From Symsagittifera roscoffensis (lineage: Eukaryota; Xenacoelomorpha; Acoela; Convolutidae), in assembly GCF_963678635.1 (NCBI RefSeq), contig NC_087063.1:77147617-77211616 (forward strand): DNA of 64,000 nucleotides. Direction: 5' to 3'. Position numbers and translations under genes: made by a program. The notes below the pieces were generated by a model that made no database searches, was not told the DNA's origin, and was given only the letters and a program-made list of their open reading frames with translations. Of the stretch, positions 34,601 through 46,600 are shown piece after piece; position 1 is the first letter of the stretch; each line of letters starts with the position of its first letter.

Positions 34601-36174
34601 AGTAAGTAATGAGCAAATACATATGTTAGCGGAGATGAGGGTCACGTCGCTACCGAAGGTACCAAAACTGGTTCAAACACTAGATCCAGAGGAAGGGTAC
34701 GTTCTGCACTACCTTACATTAAAAATCTACATAGAACTAGGCCTAAAAGTTACCAAATTGATTAAGGTCTCAAAATTTTGTCAAGTTAGATAGATGGAGC
34801 CCTTTGTGGATTAAAAAACTCGATTGAGAATGTCAGCGCGCAACAAATTTGAAGAGAACTTTTACTAGCTCATCGTAAATTCAGCATTCGGAAAAACTAT
34901 GGAAACAGAATTAGGACGCAAAAAAACTAGAAATTATTAGAAACGAATGCTTCAAAAACAGATTTAAGCACGTTGAAAAGCTTCCAGATAATCAACGAGG
35001 TATTTGATACAGTTTGTTTCCCCGTAACAGGTATTTTGTGGGATAAACCCATAATAAAAGGTGCCATTATTTTGGACTTATCGAAACGATTTATGTTTTA
35101 TTTCCACTACCGGCAGATGAAAGCTAACTTGAACTTGAAACTGTTATACAGCGATACGGATTCTTTTATTTATGCGATAAAAACCGAAGACGTATATGCC
35201 GATCTGCAAAAAAATGAACGATAGTTTTAATTTTTCCAACTACCCCAACGATCACTTCTTATTCAGCAATGTTAATAAGAAGGTTCTGCTGAAATTCAAA
35301 GACGAAGCGGCCGGAAAAATCATTGAAGCACTCATAGCCTTAAAACCTAAGCTTTACTCGCGATTCTCCTCAAGTTTTTTTTTTTAGATTTTTAATGATC
35401 TCTACCGAAACAACCATAATGTTTTAGATCTAATTTGAACCACTGACAGCTCTACCAAACACCCATTAAGGTTTTGGAGGGGTAACCGAATGCATTAAGT
35501 TTTGCTTAAACTTATTACCTGATTAGAGTTTCGTCACCGGTGAAAGGCTCTGACTCTTCATTTTAAAACTTAAAATGAAGACCCATTCATCTTTTCAAGC
35601 CGATTTTAAAACACTACATATACGCGCCTTTGTTATTTTTCGCGCCAATAAATTCCGAATTTTCAGTTTAGGTTTACCTGGGCTATTGGTTTCCGACGTT
35701 GAAATTAGTTTTTGGTTTAATCTCTGTTTTTATTTAGACTCCAGTGAGAAAAGAAGCGCTAAGACCAGAGTTTCAAGGAAACGTTATTGAATGGCAAAAC
35801 CCTTCGCATATATAACTATTCTATTAAATCTAAAGCCCATACCAATATAACTATTGCACAAAACCGACACGCACTTTCACCCTTCGATAGCAAGCGGTTC
35901 TTGCTATTCGACGGAATAGCCACATTGCGCTTTGGGCATAAGTCTAACGAAGATAATGTGTTCTTCGAAGCCATTGCAGAAGAAAGCGAGTGGGCAAACT
36001 CTCATTTAACAGATAGTCCGAGCTATAGCAACGATAGCGATAACAGCGATAGCGATAACCGCGGAGCGAGCAATCGTCCGTGCGGGAATTTCAGGTCCCT
36101 GCTTGGGGCTTTCTTCAAGAAAGCTACACGGAAGAAGAGCTCACAGAAGAAAGCGTGGCTAGCAGTTCGCGATA
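31657..36174 (+). pseudogene. protein-primed family B DNA polymerase with zinc fingers, lineage B
   Basis: Replicates the element from protein-capped ends. The amino end has three C2H2 fingers (CSTCLKVYSS...H; CDKCQESLAT...H; CMYCHTIFLS...H). Next come the polinton-specific SGSGCTVERIEKMSVSFA-like region, an intron at 32715-32820, and an exonuclease-side region containing a treble-clef-like CWTCETEF...LDHCHYTNKFLG. Polymerase motif A is LDANNLYGG near 34370, motif B NSAFGKTMETE near 34875 and motif C YSDTDSFIYA near 35150. The end includes HALSPFDSKRFLLFDGIATL near 35870-35925, then a Ser/Asp-rich tail running into the assembly gap. At least ten frame changes or stops make it inactive. It is visibly richer in G+C than the rest of the window and only distantly related to the lineage A polymerase. 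Confidence 0.85.
32715..32820 (+). other. probable intron in lineage B pPolB
   Basis: Donor gtaagc at 32715 and acceptor ttttcattag ending at 32820. Joining them keeps one frame across a region well conserved in Polinton polymerases. An alternative acceptor, ttctttcag, ends at 32783 but adds residues not expected there. Confidence 0.55.
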
Positions 36175-36374
36175 NNNNNNNNNNNNNNNNNNNNNNNNNN
36201 NNNNNNNNNNNNNNNNNNNNNNNNNNNNNNNNNNNNNNNNNNNNNNNNNNNNNNNNNNNNNNNNNNNNNNNNNNNNNNNNNNNNNNNNNNNNNNNNNNNN
36301 NNNNNNNNNNNNNNNNNNNNNNNNNNNNNNNNNNNNNNNNNNNNNNNNNNNNNNNNNNNNNNNNNNNNNNNNNN
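36175..36374. other. assembly gap (200 N)
   Basis: Exactly 200 unknown bases, a scaffold placeholder. The true length is unknown. The missing right end and TIR of the lineage B element may lie here. Confidence 0.98.
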
Positions 36375-38980
36375 CTTTCAACAATAAGTTATCTGTTTTG
36401 TTGGTTTATTGTTCTTTTTTTCAGAAAGTTTATAGCTTTTATTGTTTTTCTTTGTATCATATGCTTTTCGTGCATGGAAGTCAAGCCAAATTTCACCTGT
36501 CGCCGTTGAGAGTTGTTGCTGAGTATATGTTTGCAGCTAGCGGAAGCTCTCAAGTGCGCATGTACGTAAGATAGCAAAAAAGCGTTTCAAAATTATTGAT
36601 AATTTCAAAGATTAAATAACCATGAAAACGAACTTTCAGATCTGAAGCAGTTCTTTCAAATCTGAAAAATTTTGAGCCAAATTTTTAGACAAGAAAATAG
36701 ATCGTAAATGGCCCATTCTCAGAATATTCAAGCGTATATTCAGAATATTTTAACATTTCAAAGCACCTTTAAAATCTGAACTTTTTATCTCAGTAAAATG
36801 TTTTGCTCTGATTTTGATTATTGGCCAGCAAAAGTCGTTTTGAATTTTCAATGCTTCACTTTGCCATCGTACAGAATTTTGATCTCTCTTGAAATTTCTT
36901 TAAGGAATTTTTTTAAGGAATTTCCCTTATCTTTTATTTTTCGCCGAAGATACATTCTACAGAAGAGAGAAGTTTTTTCTTCTGAAGAAGAAAGTATTTT
37001 GTCACAAAAAAAGCAAAGCAAAAATTTTAAAAAAAAATATAGAAATTACCTCGAAATTTTTTATTTACAAAACTTATGGATGAAATCAGTAAACAACATT
37101 TATTTTTTTCAAAATCTAGCGCCAGAAAACTTTTTTTCTCGACTATAAGAAAAACATTTCTTCCTGTCATGCAGCTTTGGATGTCTTGTGTGTGTGTGGT
37201 TTAGATGAACGTTGTTAACAAAAATTGTAGTAATGAGCTAAAATTGCCTGCACAAACTACAGGCGAGGACAGTTAGCCCATTTGGTCAATTTTGAAATGT
37301 GTTCAATGTGTTTCTTTTATTGTACTATACGAAGGTGTAGGCCTTGATAAAATTTGAAAACAAAACGTGAAAAACAATATTGGATATCTGGAAAACTTTG
37401 AGCTTTATTTTAAGAACAGTCATTCTTTTACAACTAATAAATAAGAAAAAGTCCATATCTTCTAACATGATTGCATCCTAAAATTGTAGGAGAAAGTTTG
37501 GCTCTGATAAAAAAAGTTCAACGATAGCGACCTTAGATCAACCCGGATTTTTCATCAAAGTCAACAAATATTTGAGAAAGCGGCGAAGTAAAAAATCTTG
37601 TGTAACTGAAGATATTCGAAAGTTGGCCTGTTACAAAAAAATCTTTTCGCCAAGAAAGTTTATTATTGGATGCTACAGTTTGTTGGGAGTTTGAATTTTG
37701 GTATTGATTTCAGAAGAAGAAATTTGAAATTTTCTATTAACTCGATCTTTTCATATTAAATAGATAGCAGCAAAAGTATATAATTTAGTTTTTCCATTCT
37801 TGGTCTGAAATAAGCAAAAAATATATTAAATAATTATCTCTCTTAAAAACCGAGTCTGGGTGGGAGATCGCACTTGGATGAAATTGTTTTATTTCAACCT
37901 GTATCTGCAAGAAGCGGTTTTCAGGCTGAGTTGAGATTTAAGGTCTAACTCATAGAGTAATTTCAGATAGGGTACACCGTCTGCTCGTCACGCTATCTTA
38001 TTTTCGGCCGGATAGATTCGTGCAACTTCTTAGTCTAATACCGATCTTAATCTTACTCTTATATCTCTTAGTCTCAATAGATCTAGAGTATACTGGTTTT
38101 GTTACGAGTCGGTCTCTTGGAAAAGGCAACTAAGTTGTAAGTTAAATTCTCTGGTGCTGAAATTACAACTAATTTCAGCACTGACAAATAAATGGGTTGT
38201 AAGTTAGATGGAGTGTGATTGGGTAGTCTTTATAGGGATAAAATATCTAATTTTTTACCAATAATAATAAATAGTTTGGATCAGGTTCCACCCATCCGGG
38301 GTTTACAGCGTTTTGTTCTTTCGACCTCTTTCTGTTATGGAGGATGGATGATGATCGTTTGTACTTTGCGAGCTCCATTCCTATTCCGGTCTTGGAGGTA
38401 TGAACTCCAGGAAGCTGGGATTGTCGATGTTGTTTTGTCATTCACCGATGACTGAGACCGTCAACAAAATCAATCTGATTTCAAAATGGTTTGTTATGAT
38501 CGTCTGTTCTTGATCGGTGTGGGGAACTGTGTTTCGATCTGAATTGGTAATGGCGTGAAGCTCGAGTTTGGAGGGAATGCCCTGTAACTCGGATCTAAAC
38601 GTATACTTGAACATCGAGGTGGTCATTCGTCTGCTTCAATGAAGTCCTTTGCTTCGGACTCAAGTCGTACTTCAAATCCTTTGAGTTGTGGTTGTGAGCG
38701 GCATATCGGTTGTGTTCAGCCATTCTGTGGGTTTTGTGTGATGAAGTCGTCTTAGCTGCTTGATGCTCGTCTTCGTGATTGTGTATGATCTATATTACTG
38801 CAATATATAATTCACATAAATAAATGTTTAGTTAGATTTTTTTTTTGGTTATGATTTTTTATTAGTTTTTATCGCAAAAGCTTTTTTCTTTTAGTTCAGT
38901 TATTTTAAAAGAGTTACTCACACATGAGTACCTCTTATCAAAATAAGGAGTGTGTCGCAAATGAATTCTAATATTGGTAT
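36375..38980. other. no recognised gene; may hold the 3' LTR of the retroelement
   Basis: 36375-37800 is AT-rich with short open frames lacking any recognisable motif. 37850-38900 is richer in G+C. It lies downstream of the last ORF of the minus-strand retroelement, where its 3' LTR would be expected. Its partner LTR would be beyond the right edge, so this cannot be tested here. An imperfect palindrome, gagttactcacacatgagta, lies near 38909. Confidence 0.3.
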
Positions 38981-39900
38981 TTACACAGGTTGAATAAATT
39001 CATGCGGGACAATAAGGGGTCGGGATTCTTCTACATTAAAGGTCTTGGTGAGTGGACAAAATATATACATTTGGGTTATTGGATCGTACTTTCTGACGAT
39101 GCCTTGGAAGTTAGTGTTTTTTATGCAGTAGGTGAAATTTAAGAAAAGTGGTGATGTGTATTTAGAATTAATAAACTGAAATCTATGGTGGGGTTGTCGT
39201 GATGGTGTGTGTAAATTAAAGTTATTTTGATTGAATCTATAATAAATGTAAGTATGCGGTTGTATAGTTCTCAACATGATGTCGTGTGAACAGTGCAGAT
39301 CTCGTTCTTTTAGAGTGAGGAAGTGAAAAGTTAGTGAAAAAGTTTCAAATTTATCATAAAATGATTCATAAGCTTGGATGTCGATTAGTGCTTGGGAGAT
39401 GATGTGATCGCGTTTCTTATCCAACGAGCTTAGTGTTAAGATGTAGGGTGTTCAGATGAAAATTCTTTCGGTTAGTTGCGGCTTAGCGAACTTATCATCG
39501 TCGAGGAATTGATCTTGGTTAGGTCTGATAATTTTGTGGTCATAGTATTCGATGGAATAGTCAAATACTCGGGGTGCGGTGAAAATCGTTAATAGCTTTC
39601 TATATCCTACCTGCGTAAACTGTCTAGGTGTTAGTGCTGTAGTTAGTCTAAAAAGGCCAATTTTACTTTTTTCTACCTCGTCAGGTGTGTTAATTACTGG
39701 TATACAAAGTGGGTTTGAGAAATAATAAGATGATGTCCAGTGAAGTGTGGGGATGAGTGCATGCTCATCGACATAGTGGGGTTGTTCAGTGTGAGGGTTG
39801 GAATGACTAATGATATATTGAGGAAAGAGGGGTAAGGAGTTTTGGAGAAATTCGGGAGTATTAGTGTGGTCAGGATGATTTGCATAATCGCGGGCTGTTC
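38981..39900 (-). pseudogene. unknown ORF downstream of env in the retroelement
   Basis: About 300 codons, open apart from a TGA near 39455. Recognisable stretches are CIPVINTPDEVEKSKIGLFR, TALTPRQFTQVGYRK and LHCSHDIMLRTIQPHTYIYY, with an end SRPLIVPHEFIQPV. It uses the same strand as the retroelement genes and follows the env-like and Pro-rich regions. No known domain is recognised. It may be an accessory gene or the tail of a longer env or capsid-like product. Confidence 0.4.
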
Positions 39901-40159
39901 CGGGTTTGGAGGGAAAGGGGTTTGCTTAGGAAACTTTCATTTGAATGTTCTATATGCACGGTTAGTAGTGGATGATGAATAGGTTGATGTTGAGGATTGA
40001 GCTAAAGAAGGGGTATAATCTGAAGAGGGTGTCGGAGTAGGTGGGTTTGATGATGTTATATTTGACGAAAATTGATGAATGGTTAGGGTGTGAGGGTGTT
40101 GTATTTGTTGTTGTAGAGTTATTAGGTTAATTAGTTCAGATGAGATTTGCGTGGTTTCT

Positions 40160-40728
40160 GGGGAATTGTTGTTGGATCGGTCATTGGTAAAGGGGGAGTA
40201 TGTTAGGGTTACTTGGGAAATACGAGGGATGGTAGAGGGGGAATCAATTTGGGATTGGGAGTGGATGGGTCGAAAGGGGGGTTCAGAAAATGTTGATGGG
40301 CTGGGTTCGGAGTTTGCATTTTCGTCTGGGGTTTCGATGTCTGAGTTATTAAATTGGGAAATTGTATTAATATCTCAGTTAGCGTCACAAACCATGCCGG
40401 ATGATGTTGGCTGGATGGGAAATTGAACAAAGAAGGGATCCAATTTGTCGGCTTATCGTGGGCTAAAAAGATGATTGTTCTGAGATTGAAAATTTGTTTT
40501 ATGTGGTTTTTCGATTATTTGTTCATATGTATCGTCTTGTTGAGGTTGTTGTGTTAGAATGTGTTGAATTGGACTTTGTAAATGATTTGGTCTTGAATTT
40601 GCGATGTTTACTAGTGCTAAATTTCTGAAGTTCCGTTGTACTAGTGATAGTGGATGGTTACGATTTAAGCTTGGTAATTGTGGTGCTGTGGGTGGGTAAT
40701 GTATTTGTGTGTTGTTGTGATTCTTCAT
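40160..40728 (-). pseudogene. Pro/Gln/Asn-rich ORF of the retroelement
   Basis: Two open pieces in neighbouring frames (40728-40453 and 40430-40209) with low-complexity sequence such as HYPPTAPQLPSLNRNHPLSL and FLNPPFDPSTPNPKLIPPLP. It follows directly after the transmembrane part of the env-like region, so it may be a long cytoplasmic tail or a separate product. Decayed. Confidence 0.35.
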
Positions 40729-40759
40729 CTGTGTTTGGTGTAGTTGATAATTTTGTATT

Positions 40760-43054
40760 GTATTCTTTTATTTGTGCATCTAAAATTATTTTATTCATAA
40801 ATGTTCATAGTATTCCAAAAAAATCCTGCAAAAAGTATGCGTGCTACACTTGCTTGTCTTTTACTTGTGTGTGGATTGCGCATGTGTTATAAATTCCTTT
40901 TAATAAAGAGAAAATGAATCCAATAAAATTAAACATTGCGTATAATATAGTCAATCTTTCTAAGATGTAATATGGCCACCCTAGAAAGGATGAAAGTTCG
41001 TTTTTGAAATCTACAAAACTAAAAATATTAATTGGTGAATATCTTGCATTTTCGCCGTTTAAAAAAATATAATCTTTAATATCTTTAAAAAATCCGCTGT
41101 AATCTTGTGCGTAAATATCTGAAAATCCTGCTGTTTCTGCAAGTTTACGTAAGTTTTGATCTATTGATTGTCGTTAAATAGTGTCCATTTTTGTAAGTAG
41201 TTCTTGAAGTTGCTGTGTACGTATGTGATGTTATATGTCGGATTTTGAGTAGATTCCGATCGATTGTAAATCGATATTTGGGTTTCGGGCTATAGCTCTA
41301 ATAATTTCAGGTGAAAACTTTTTTAGTGGTGGCATTAGTGTTGGATATGGTGTGAGTAGGTAGTATTTATCCTCATCGGGATTTAGTTGTACAACATTGT
41401 GGCTGTTGTCTGATGCACATGGGACTGCTGTATCCCAAAAATCAAAAATAAGTTCTTCTTGAAAGCTTATCAACAAAATATACTTTATTTTTGTAGAAAA
41501 TTGGGATTCTTTTGTAACATCGTTTATCTTCAAAAACATATAAAGGTGATACTTTTTTAGTGCACGTGTTATACCATAAGATGTTTTTTTCATAAACAAT
41601 GAAATTTGATCTATATCCGGATAATAAATATCCTGCATATGGTATTTATAGAACTGCTAGTTCTAGTGACTGTAGAACTTGTGTTCTTTCAAGTTCACAT
41701 AGCTGATGTAGTGTTTCTAGTTCTGATAATGATATTTCTTGGAAAATTCTTCTTATTGTGTAGTCTAATTTTTTGTCTAAATGTATATCGTAGTGAATTG
41801 CGCCAAAATGTGTGCTGTTCATAAGTGATAGTTCTTGTAATCGTGTACTTTCTGTGTCTTGTGGTTTTAATTTTCCACCGATCCCTCCTGCGTTTTTCTG
41901 AAATTTTACTGAAACTTAGGGTTTTTCGTCAGTGAATGAGCGAAATGTGGCCATCGGGTGATTAAATTTCCTTTATTCATGTCGAAATCATTTTTTTATT
42001 CTTCAAGAATTTCTGAATTTTGTGTTTTGTATATTGGCTTGTTGTATATACATGCAAGAACTGTTGAAATCATGTTAATTTATTTTCCATATTGTGGATG
42101 TTTCTAAAATATGATTTGTAGTTCTGACTTGATCAGGGTATACATCTTCATATGGAATTGATTCAATATTTTTGGTGAAATTTAATCATTCTAGTGTGTA
42201 TCTTCGCTACTTGAAAAACTGTACAGGTTTCTTCCAGAAACCATACAATGGTTGCTTGTGTGCGTGTTGTAGGATCGCAATATCCTTGGTCGTTTTTGCA
42301 AGGGAGTCTAATTCCTTGGTAAAGAATTGTATCTTCTTTTAAGTCGCGTGTAAGTTGTACTTTTTCAAGTTGTATTTTCCAACCGATAACATTATTTCTT
42401 GGTATCCTTCATTTTTTGTGTCTGCTTTGCAATTTGAAAGTTTATTTATTCCAATATGTGGTATTCAATGTTTATCATGAAGATCATATTTTAATCTTCC
42501 GTGTGCTCCGTGGAAGAGGAATTTTGTATCTAGTCTTATGTGACCGTGGTGTTTTTCAAGCTTGCCTTGATGTGCTAAGTCTGGGAAAACTTGAAAATTT
42601 ACAAGTTTTCTGTTTGAGCCTATTTTTGATGTAAGATTTAGTCGCTTTAGTTCGTTTCTTACAGTCTTGAGGGCTGAGATGTAATAATCTTTCGGTATTA
42701 CTTTGGTAGAAAGATTCGTGGTCCAATCTATTTTTATTTCTGTTTGAAACTTGTGAACAATGTACTTTCTTTTGGGAAAATGTTGCTGTAAATTTATATC
42801 CTGTCAGTGTTGTTGCTCGGGCTATCGAGTATATTGTAGCTATTACATGTGTGGTTTCTATAGCTTGTGGTTCGAATTCACTTTGTCTTACTTGGTTTAT
42901 AGCATATTTGTGTAATGTTTTTTGTTCGTTTTCTTCACAATCGTAGTCTGTTACCAATAAATCCTGAGGTCCTGTGCGAGGAGAGGAATTTTGGCTTGGT
43001 TCGGAAAAAATGAGTAAGAAAAGTGTTGAAATGTGAATATCTTTAGAATATACA
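40760..43054 (-). pseudogene. env-like glycoprotein region of an LTR retroelement
   Basis: Surface-protein-like coding region on the minus strand. The first part begins beside the Polinton insertion with a hydrophobic HISTLFLLIFSEPSQ (signal-peptide-like), then YDCEENEQKTLHKYAINQV and a Cys-containing stretch. A middle piece at 41231-41638 ends LQSIGIYSKSDI. A strong hydrophobic helix near 40890-40990 (ILERLTILYAMFNFIGFIF) fits a membrane anchor. Several stops and shifts are present. The order integrase, Pro-rich ORF, env fits an env-bearing Metaviridae-like element. It is separated from its upstream part by the 16.4-kb Polinton. Confidence 0.5.
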
Positions 43055-43060
43055 TGTGTA
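43055..43060. repeat. target-site duplication, left (TGTGTA)
   Basis: TGTGTA lies directly outside the left TIR and is repeated exactly at 59506-59511 outside the right TIR. Six bases is the known target duplication length of Polintons. Confidence 0.92.
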
Positions 43061-43257
43061 AGTAGTATATGAGTGAGGGAGAGTGGGGGGGGTGGTTGGA
43101 GACCCCCATGTATTAAGATAGGGAATAGAGTATCCGGTCTCCAAGCTATGTATTAAGATAGGGAATAGATTTCCAATGTATTAAGGTAAGGAATAGGTTT
43201 CCCATGTATTAAGATGGTAGGTTTTAGATGGTAAGTTTCAGAAAAATTTTTGGCGCC
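43061..43257. repeat. left TIR
   Basis: Reverse complement of 59298-59505. Contains a G-run (43085-43091) matching the long C-run at the right end. Also contains repeated words attaagatagggaata at about 43111, 43152 and 43178, so the TIR is itself partly built from direct repeats of about 30-45 bases. Confidence 0.92.
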
Positions 43258-43357
43258 CGATCTTACCATTTTTTAAGATTCTCTACACCAATGCGATAGG
43301 TTTTGGGTTTTTTCATTATATTAAGATATGATTTTTATTTTGTTTTAAGCCATTAGA

Positions 43358-43622
43358 GTTAAAATTGAAAGTGTCTGAAACTATGCTGAAACCTAACTGA
43401 AGCTTCAAAGAAGAAATACAATTTTTCAGAAAAAAAATTAAAATACTGTAAATTGTTATATTACAGTTGAAAAGTTGAATAACATATAAATCATATGTTA
43501 TTCAACTTTTCAACTGTAATATAACAATTTACAGTATTTTAATTTTTTTTCTGAAAAATTGTATTTCTTCTTTGAAACTTCAGTTAGGTTTCAGCATAGT
43601 TTCAGACACTTTCAATTTTAAC
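43358..43622. repeat. hairpin with 130-bp arms between pPolB and the left TIR
   Basis: Arms 43358-43487 and 43493-43622 are reverse complements with one mismatch seen and a 5-base loop (aaatc). It begins 100 bases inside the TIR and ends 49 bases after the pPolB stop codon. The arm word gtttcagcatagtttca is found in other TIR-proximal copies as a single, non-palindromic sequence, so one arm was copied in inverse orientation. Confidence 0.92.
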
Positions 43623-43671
43623 ACTGACAGGATGTATGGTATGAAGTTTTACTACAGTTTATAGAATAAAC

Positions 43672-46600
43672 TTAAAAATTCAAGGGCTTAGTATGTATTC
43701 CATCATTAAGTACCTCCCTTTTCGGGTAAAAGTAACTGAGTCCTTTTTTAGTTTGTTCATATGTTCCAACTAAATGGTTGGAGGTTTTGAATCCGCGATT
43801 GGTCGACTTCAAATTTACAGCTTCGTCAAGAACTCGTCTGTATTTAGACATTGGTCCATCCCCAGTGTCTTCTAGCGTTCTTTTGTTGAGCCCTTTGCTG
43901 CTAAATATTAATTTGTCGCTCTTACTATGATAGCAGCAATACGTCTTGCTGCACAGGCACAACATTTCAGTACAGCGAAATTCTTCTTTGAATAATCCAG
44001 GTTCTCGTTTGTCAAGCTTTTTGTGAACAGCGCAGCATGTACGTGGAAAAAAATTCTTATCTGCATCAGCTATAAAGTCATCTCTACAATCATTTCGACG
44101 AATAAGTGTCCACTGAGCTTTCTTCTCTGGTAATAAACAATCGTCCAGGTTATCTTCTGGTAATGCTAGATACAAAGAGTCCGTATCCATCTCCAACTCC
44201 TCGAATTTATTCTCATCGAAATACTTGTGGAAGAAGTTGTAGTATAACTCCAACATTCTAAGTTTGGCGTATTGAAGAATGAAAAAACCTACAGTAATTG
44301 GTTCTTTATGTTCAATTGTTGACTTCAAAAGTTCTACTTCATATAAAACCTTTTTCACAATATTCAATCGCTTGAAAAACTTCTCATTTATTGCTTTGTG
44401 TGTCTTCTCATCGCCGAGATATTTGGTTATCGTGTGTCTGGATCTGTCCATAATTTGATAACCGTACGAACTGTTACCGAGAAGCTTCATCGTCTCAGCA
44501 ACAACTCCAGAATGTGGATTCTCGTCTCCTTCTCGTCGAGCATCAACAACAGATTGAACAATTTTGTTGAAACATTTCCTAGGTGTGTACTCAACAAATC
44601 GATAAATTTTTGTACATTGAAGTCCAAGACTTAGATAGAAGTTAAGAAGAGGTGTGATGATTGTACCATTTTCTAATTTAAAACTGGAAATCAACATTCG
44701 TTGTTGGTTTTTCAGCAAATCGTTTTTTTCTGCATAGTTTTTCATGTATTCTCCAATATCGTTTCGGGAGACGTCAATGTTTTTGAATATTGGAGGAAAA
44801 TTTGAAAATGTAGGCTTCAACTCGTCAGGAACTATTAAATCGCATTGCACATAACCAAAAAGAGATCTGTTCTTTATTTTTTCAAGTAAAGAATCAGTAG
44901 ACAGAGGTCTTTTGTAAGGAAAATTTGTATTGACATGATTCTTGATTGACGAATCTGATTTGAAATGCTTCCACCACTCACACTCCCACATTTCCTGAAT
45001 TTTGTAACCTCTTTCTTTTATGTACTCTCGTCTCAACTCATCCATTTCTCGCTTCTTATTTCCCCTTTCAATATCTTGTTCTGACAACGATGGACGGGTT
45101 TTTTGACATGAGCAGAAATGATAGTAGCAACCCATAGCTTCAAATACTGTTTTACAGTGATCACAGTAACCATCAACATGAAAACAGTCAATTTTTTTCT
45201 GCTTTCCGGTTGTGTAAAAACTCTGAATTTTACACTCTGGTCTCAATTTTTGATAAAAGGACATAACCATGTTCGCGAAATTTCTTGTTCTGTTATTTCT
45301 AGCTTTAAAACGATCAGTTTCAGAGTCATACTCCCATCTTGTGTAAAGTCCGGTTGGCATCTCTTGACACATTGAGAATGGATATAATTGGCTAGCGTCA
45401 ATTCCAACAATTGTCTTACAAATATTTGACGAGTTACGAATATAAGTTTGATCGACAACAGCTTTTCGCATAAAAACTATTGATGGACCAGCAACCATGT
45501 CTTCTCTAATTTTCTCACATAAATCTTTATCTCCTTCAAAAAACGGGTAAAATTTGTGATTTGTCGACTTGTGTAAGCAGATATTTGCAAGATTTGGAAG
45601 CGTGCATGCCAGTTTCAGCATGTCAATTCCCTTATCATGGTAAGACTCTATCATTTTTTGCATAGCTTCAAGAGTAGGACCAACATCTTTGTTGTTGTAC
45701 TATTGTAAAAAGTCTTTGAAAGTAATCATGCTTTGTTGTTCCCAGATGTTTTTCAAATACGAGTAATTTTCAAAACCTGTTGGTGGAATTGATTGAATAC
45801 GCAACTTTTTCAGCGCACTTTGTTGATCAAGTCCTCCATTAACCAGTTTTTGGTAATCGTTGAAATCTTCCTCGAGAGGGTTGTGGTTTCTCAGTTTGCT
45901 GAAAAAGGTTTCATATGGAGGCAACTCCGTACAGTCAACCTTGTCTGGACTGTCAAACCATTCGTAAGGGAAAAAACCTATGGTCTCACTTGCTTTATAG
46001 GCTTTCAGAAACGAATCTAATGTTGTTGCCCCTCCAAAAAATTTCATTATGTCGAAAAACTGAACATCTCCAAATCTGAATGATATGAAGTCATTTGCTT
46101 TTTTAATGACTGTTGGTTCGATTTCTTTATCACATATAAGGTATGGAATCAAATAAGATTTGATAAGGTTCAGCTCGTATCTGCCGCTATTGAAACCGAA
46201 CACCGGTTAGGTATTAACATAGCGCTCTAAATGCTGTTTCAAGTCGATCAACTGACTTTTTTGAATTCTCAAGAATTGTGTTGACATAACATCTTCGTCG
46301 CCATCCTCAACACATTCATCTTCATAATCGAAGACTTCTAGTCTTTTAGTTAAAGTTCTAGAATTAAGCTTATCAAAGATCTTTTTGACTCGATCATTCA
46401 CAGTGTTTTCGATTTCTTGAAACTTGGTTCTCATTGGTAGTTTACTTTTTTCAGTCAGAAGTTCCAAGCTGGAAACGAAAGCAATTATTAGAAGTTCTGG
46501 ATCTTTTTCACACAAGAAATTTGGAGCATCTTGCAGATTTGAAGATATTGATACGGAAATAGGGACATGTTTTCCAATCCAAGTAGTTGTTTCAGTTGCT

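Noticed and set aside
36798-37148. 116-codon open frame near the gap
   Set aside because: Composition is ordinary AT-rich, with no motif and no counterpart in the window; treated as chance.
40151-40426. 91-codon plus-strand frame (Gly/Val/Trp-rich)
   Set aside because: It is the opposite-strand shadow of the Pro-rich retroelement ORF.
44398-44634. Plus-strand frames inside pPolB (44398, 45118, 45793, 46424, 47094, 47587)
   Set aside because: All overlap the strongly supported polymerase on the other strand and have no motifs.
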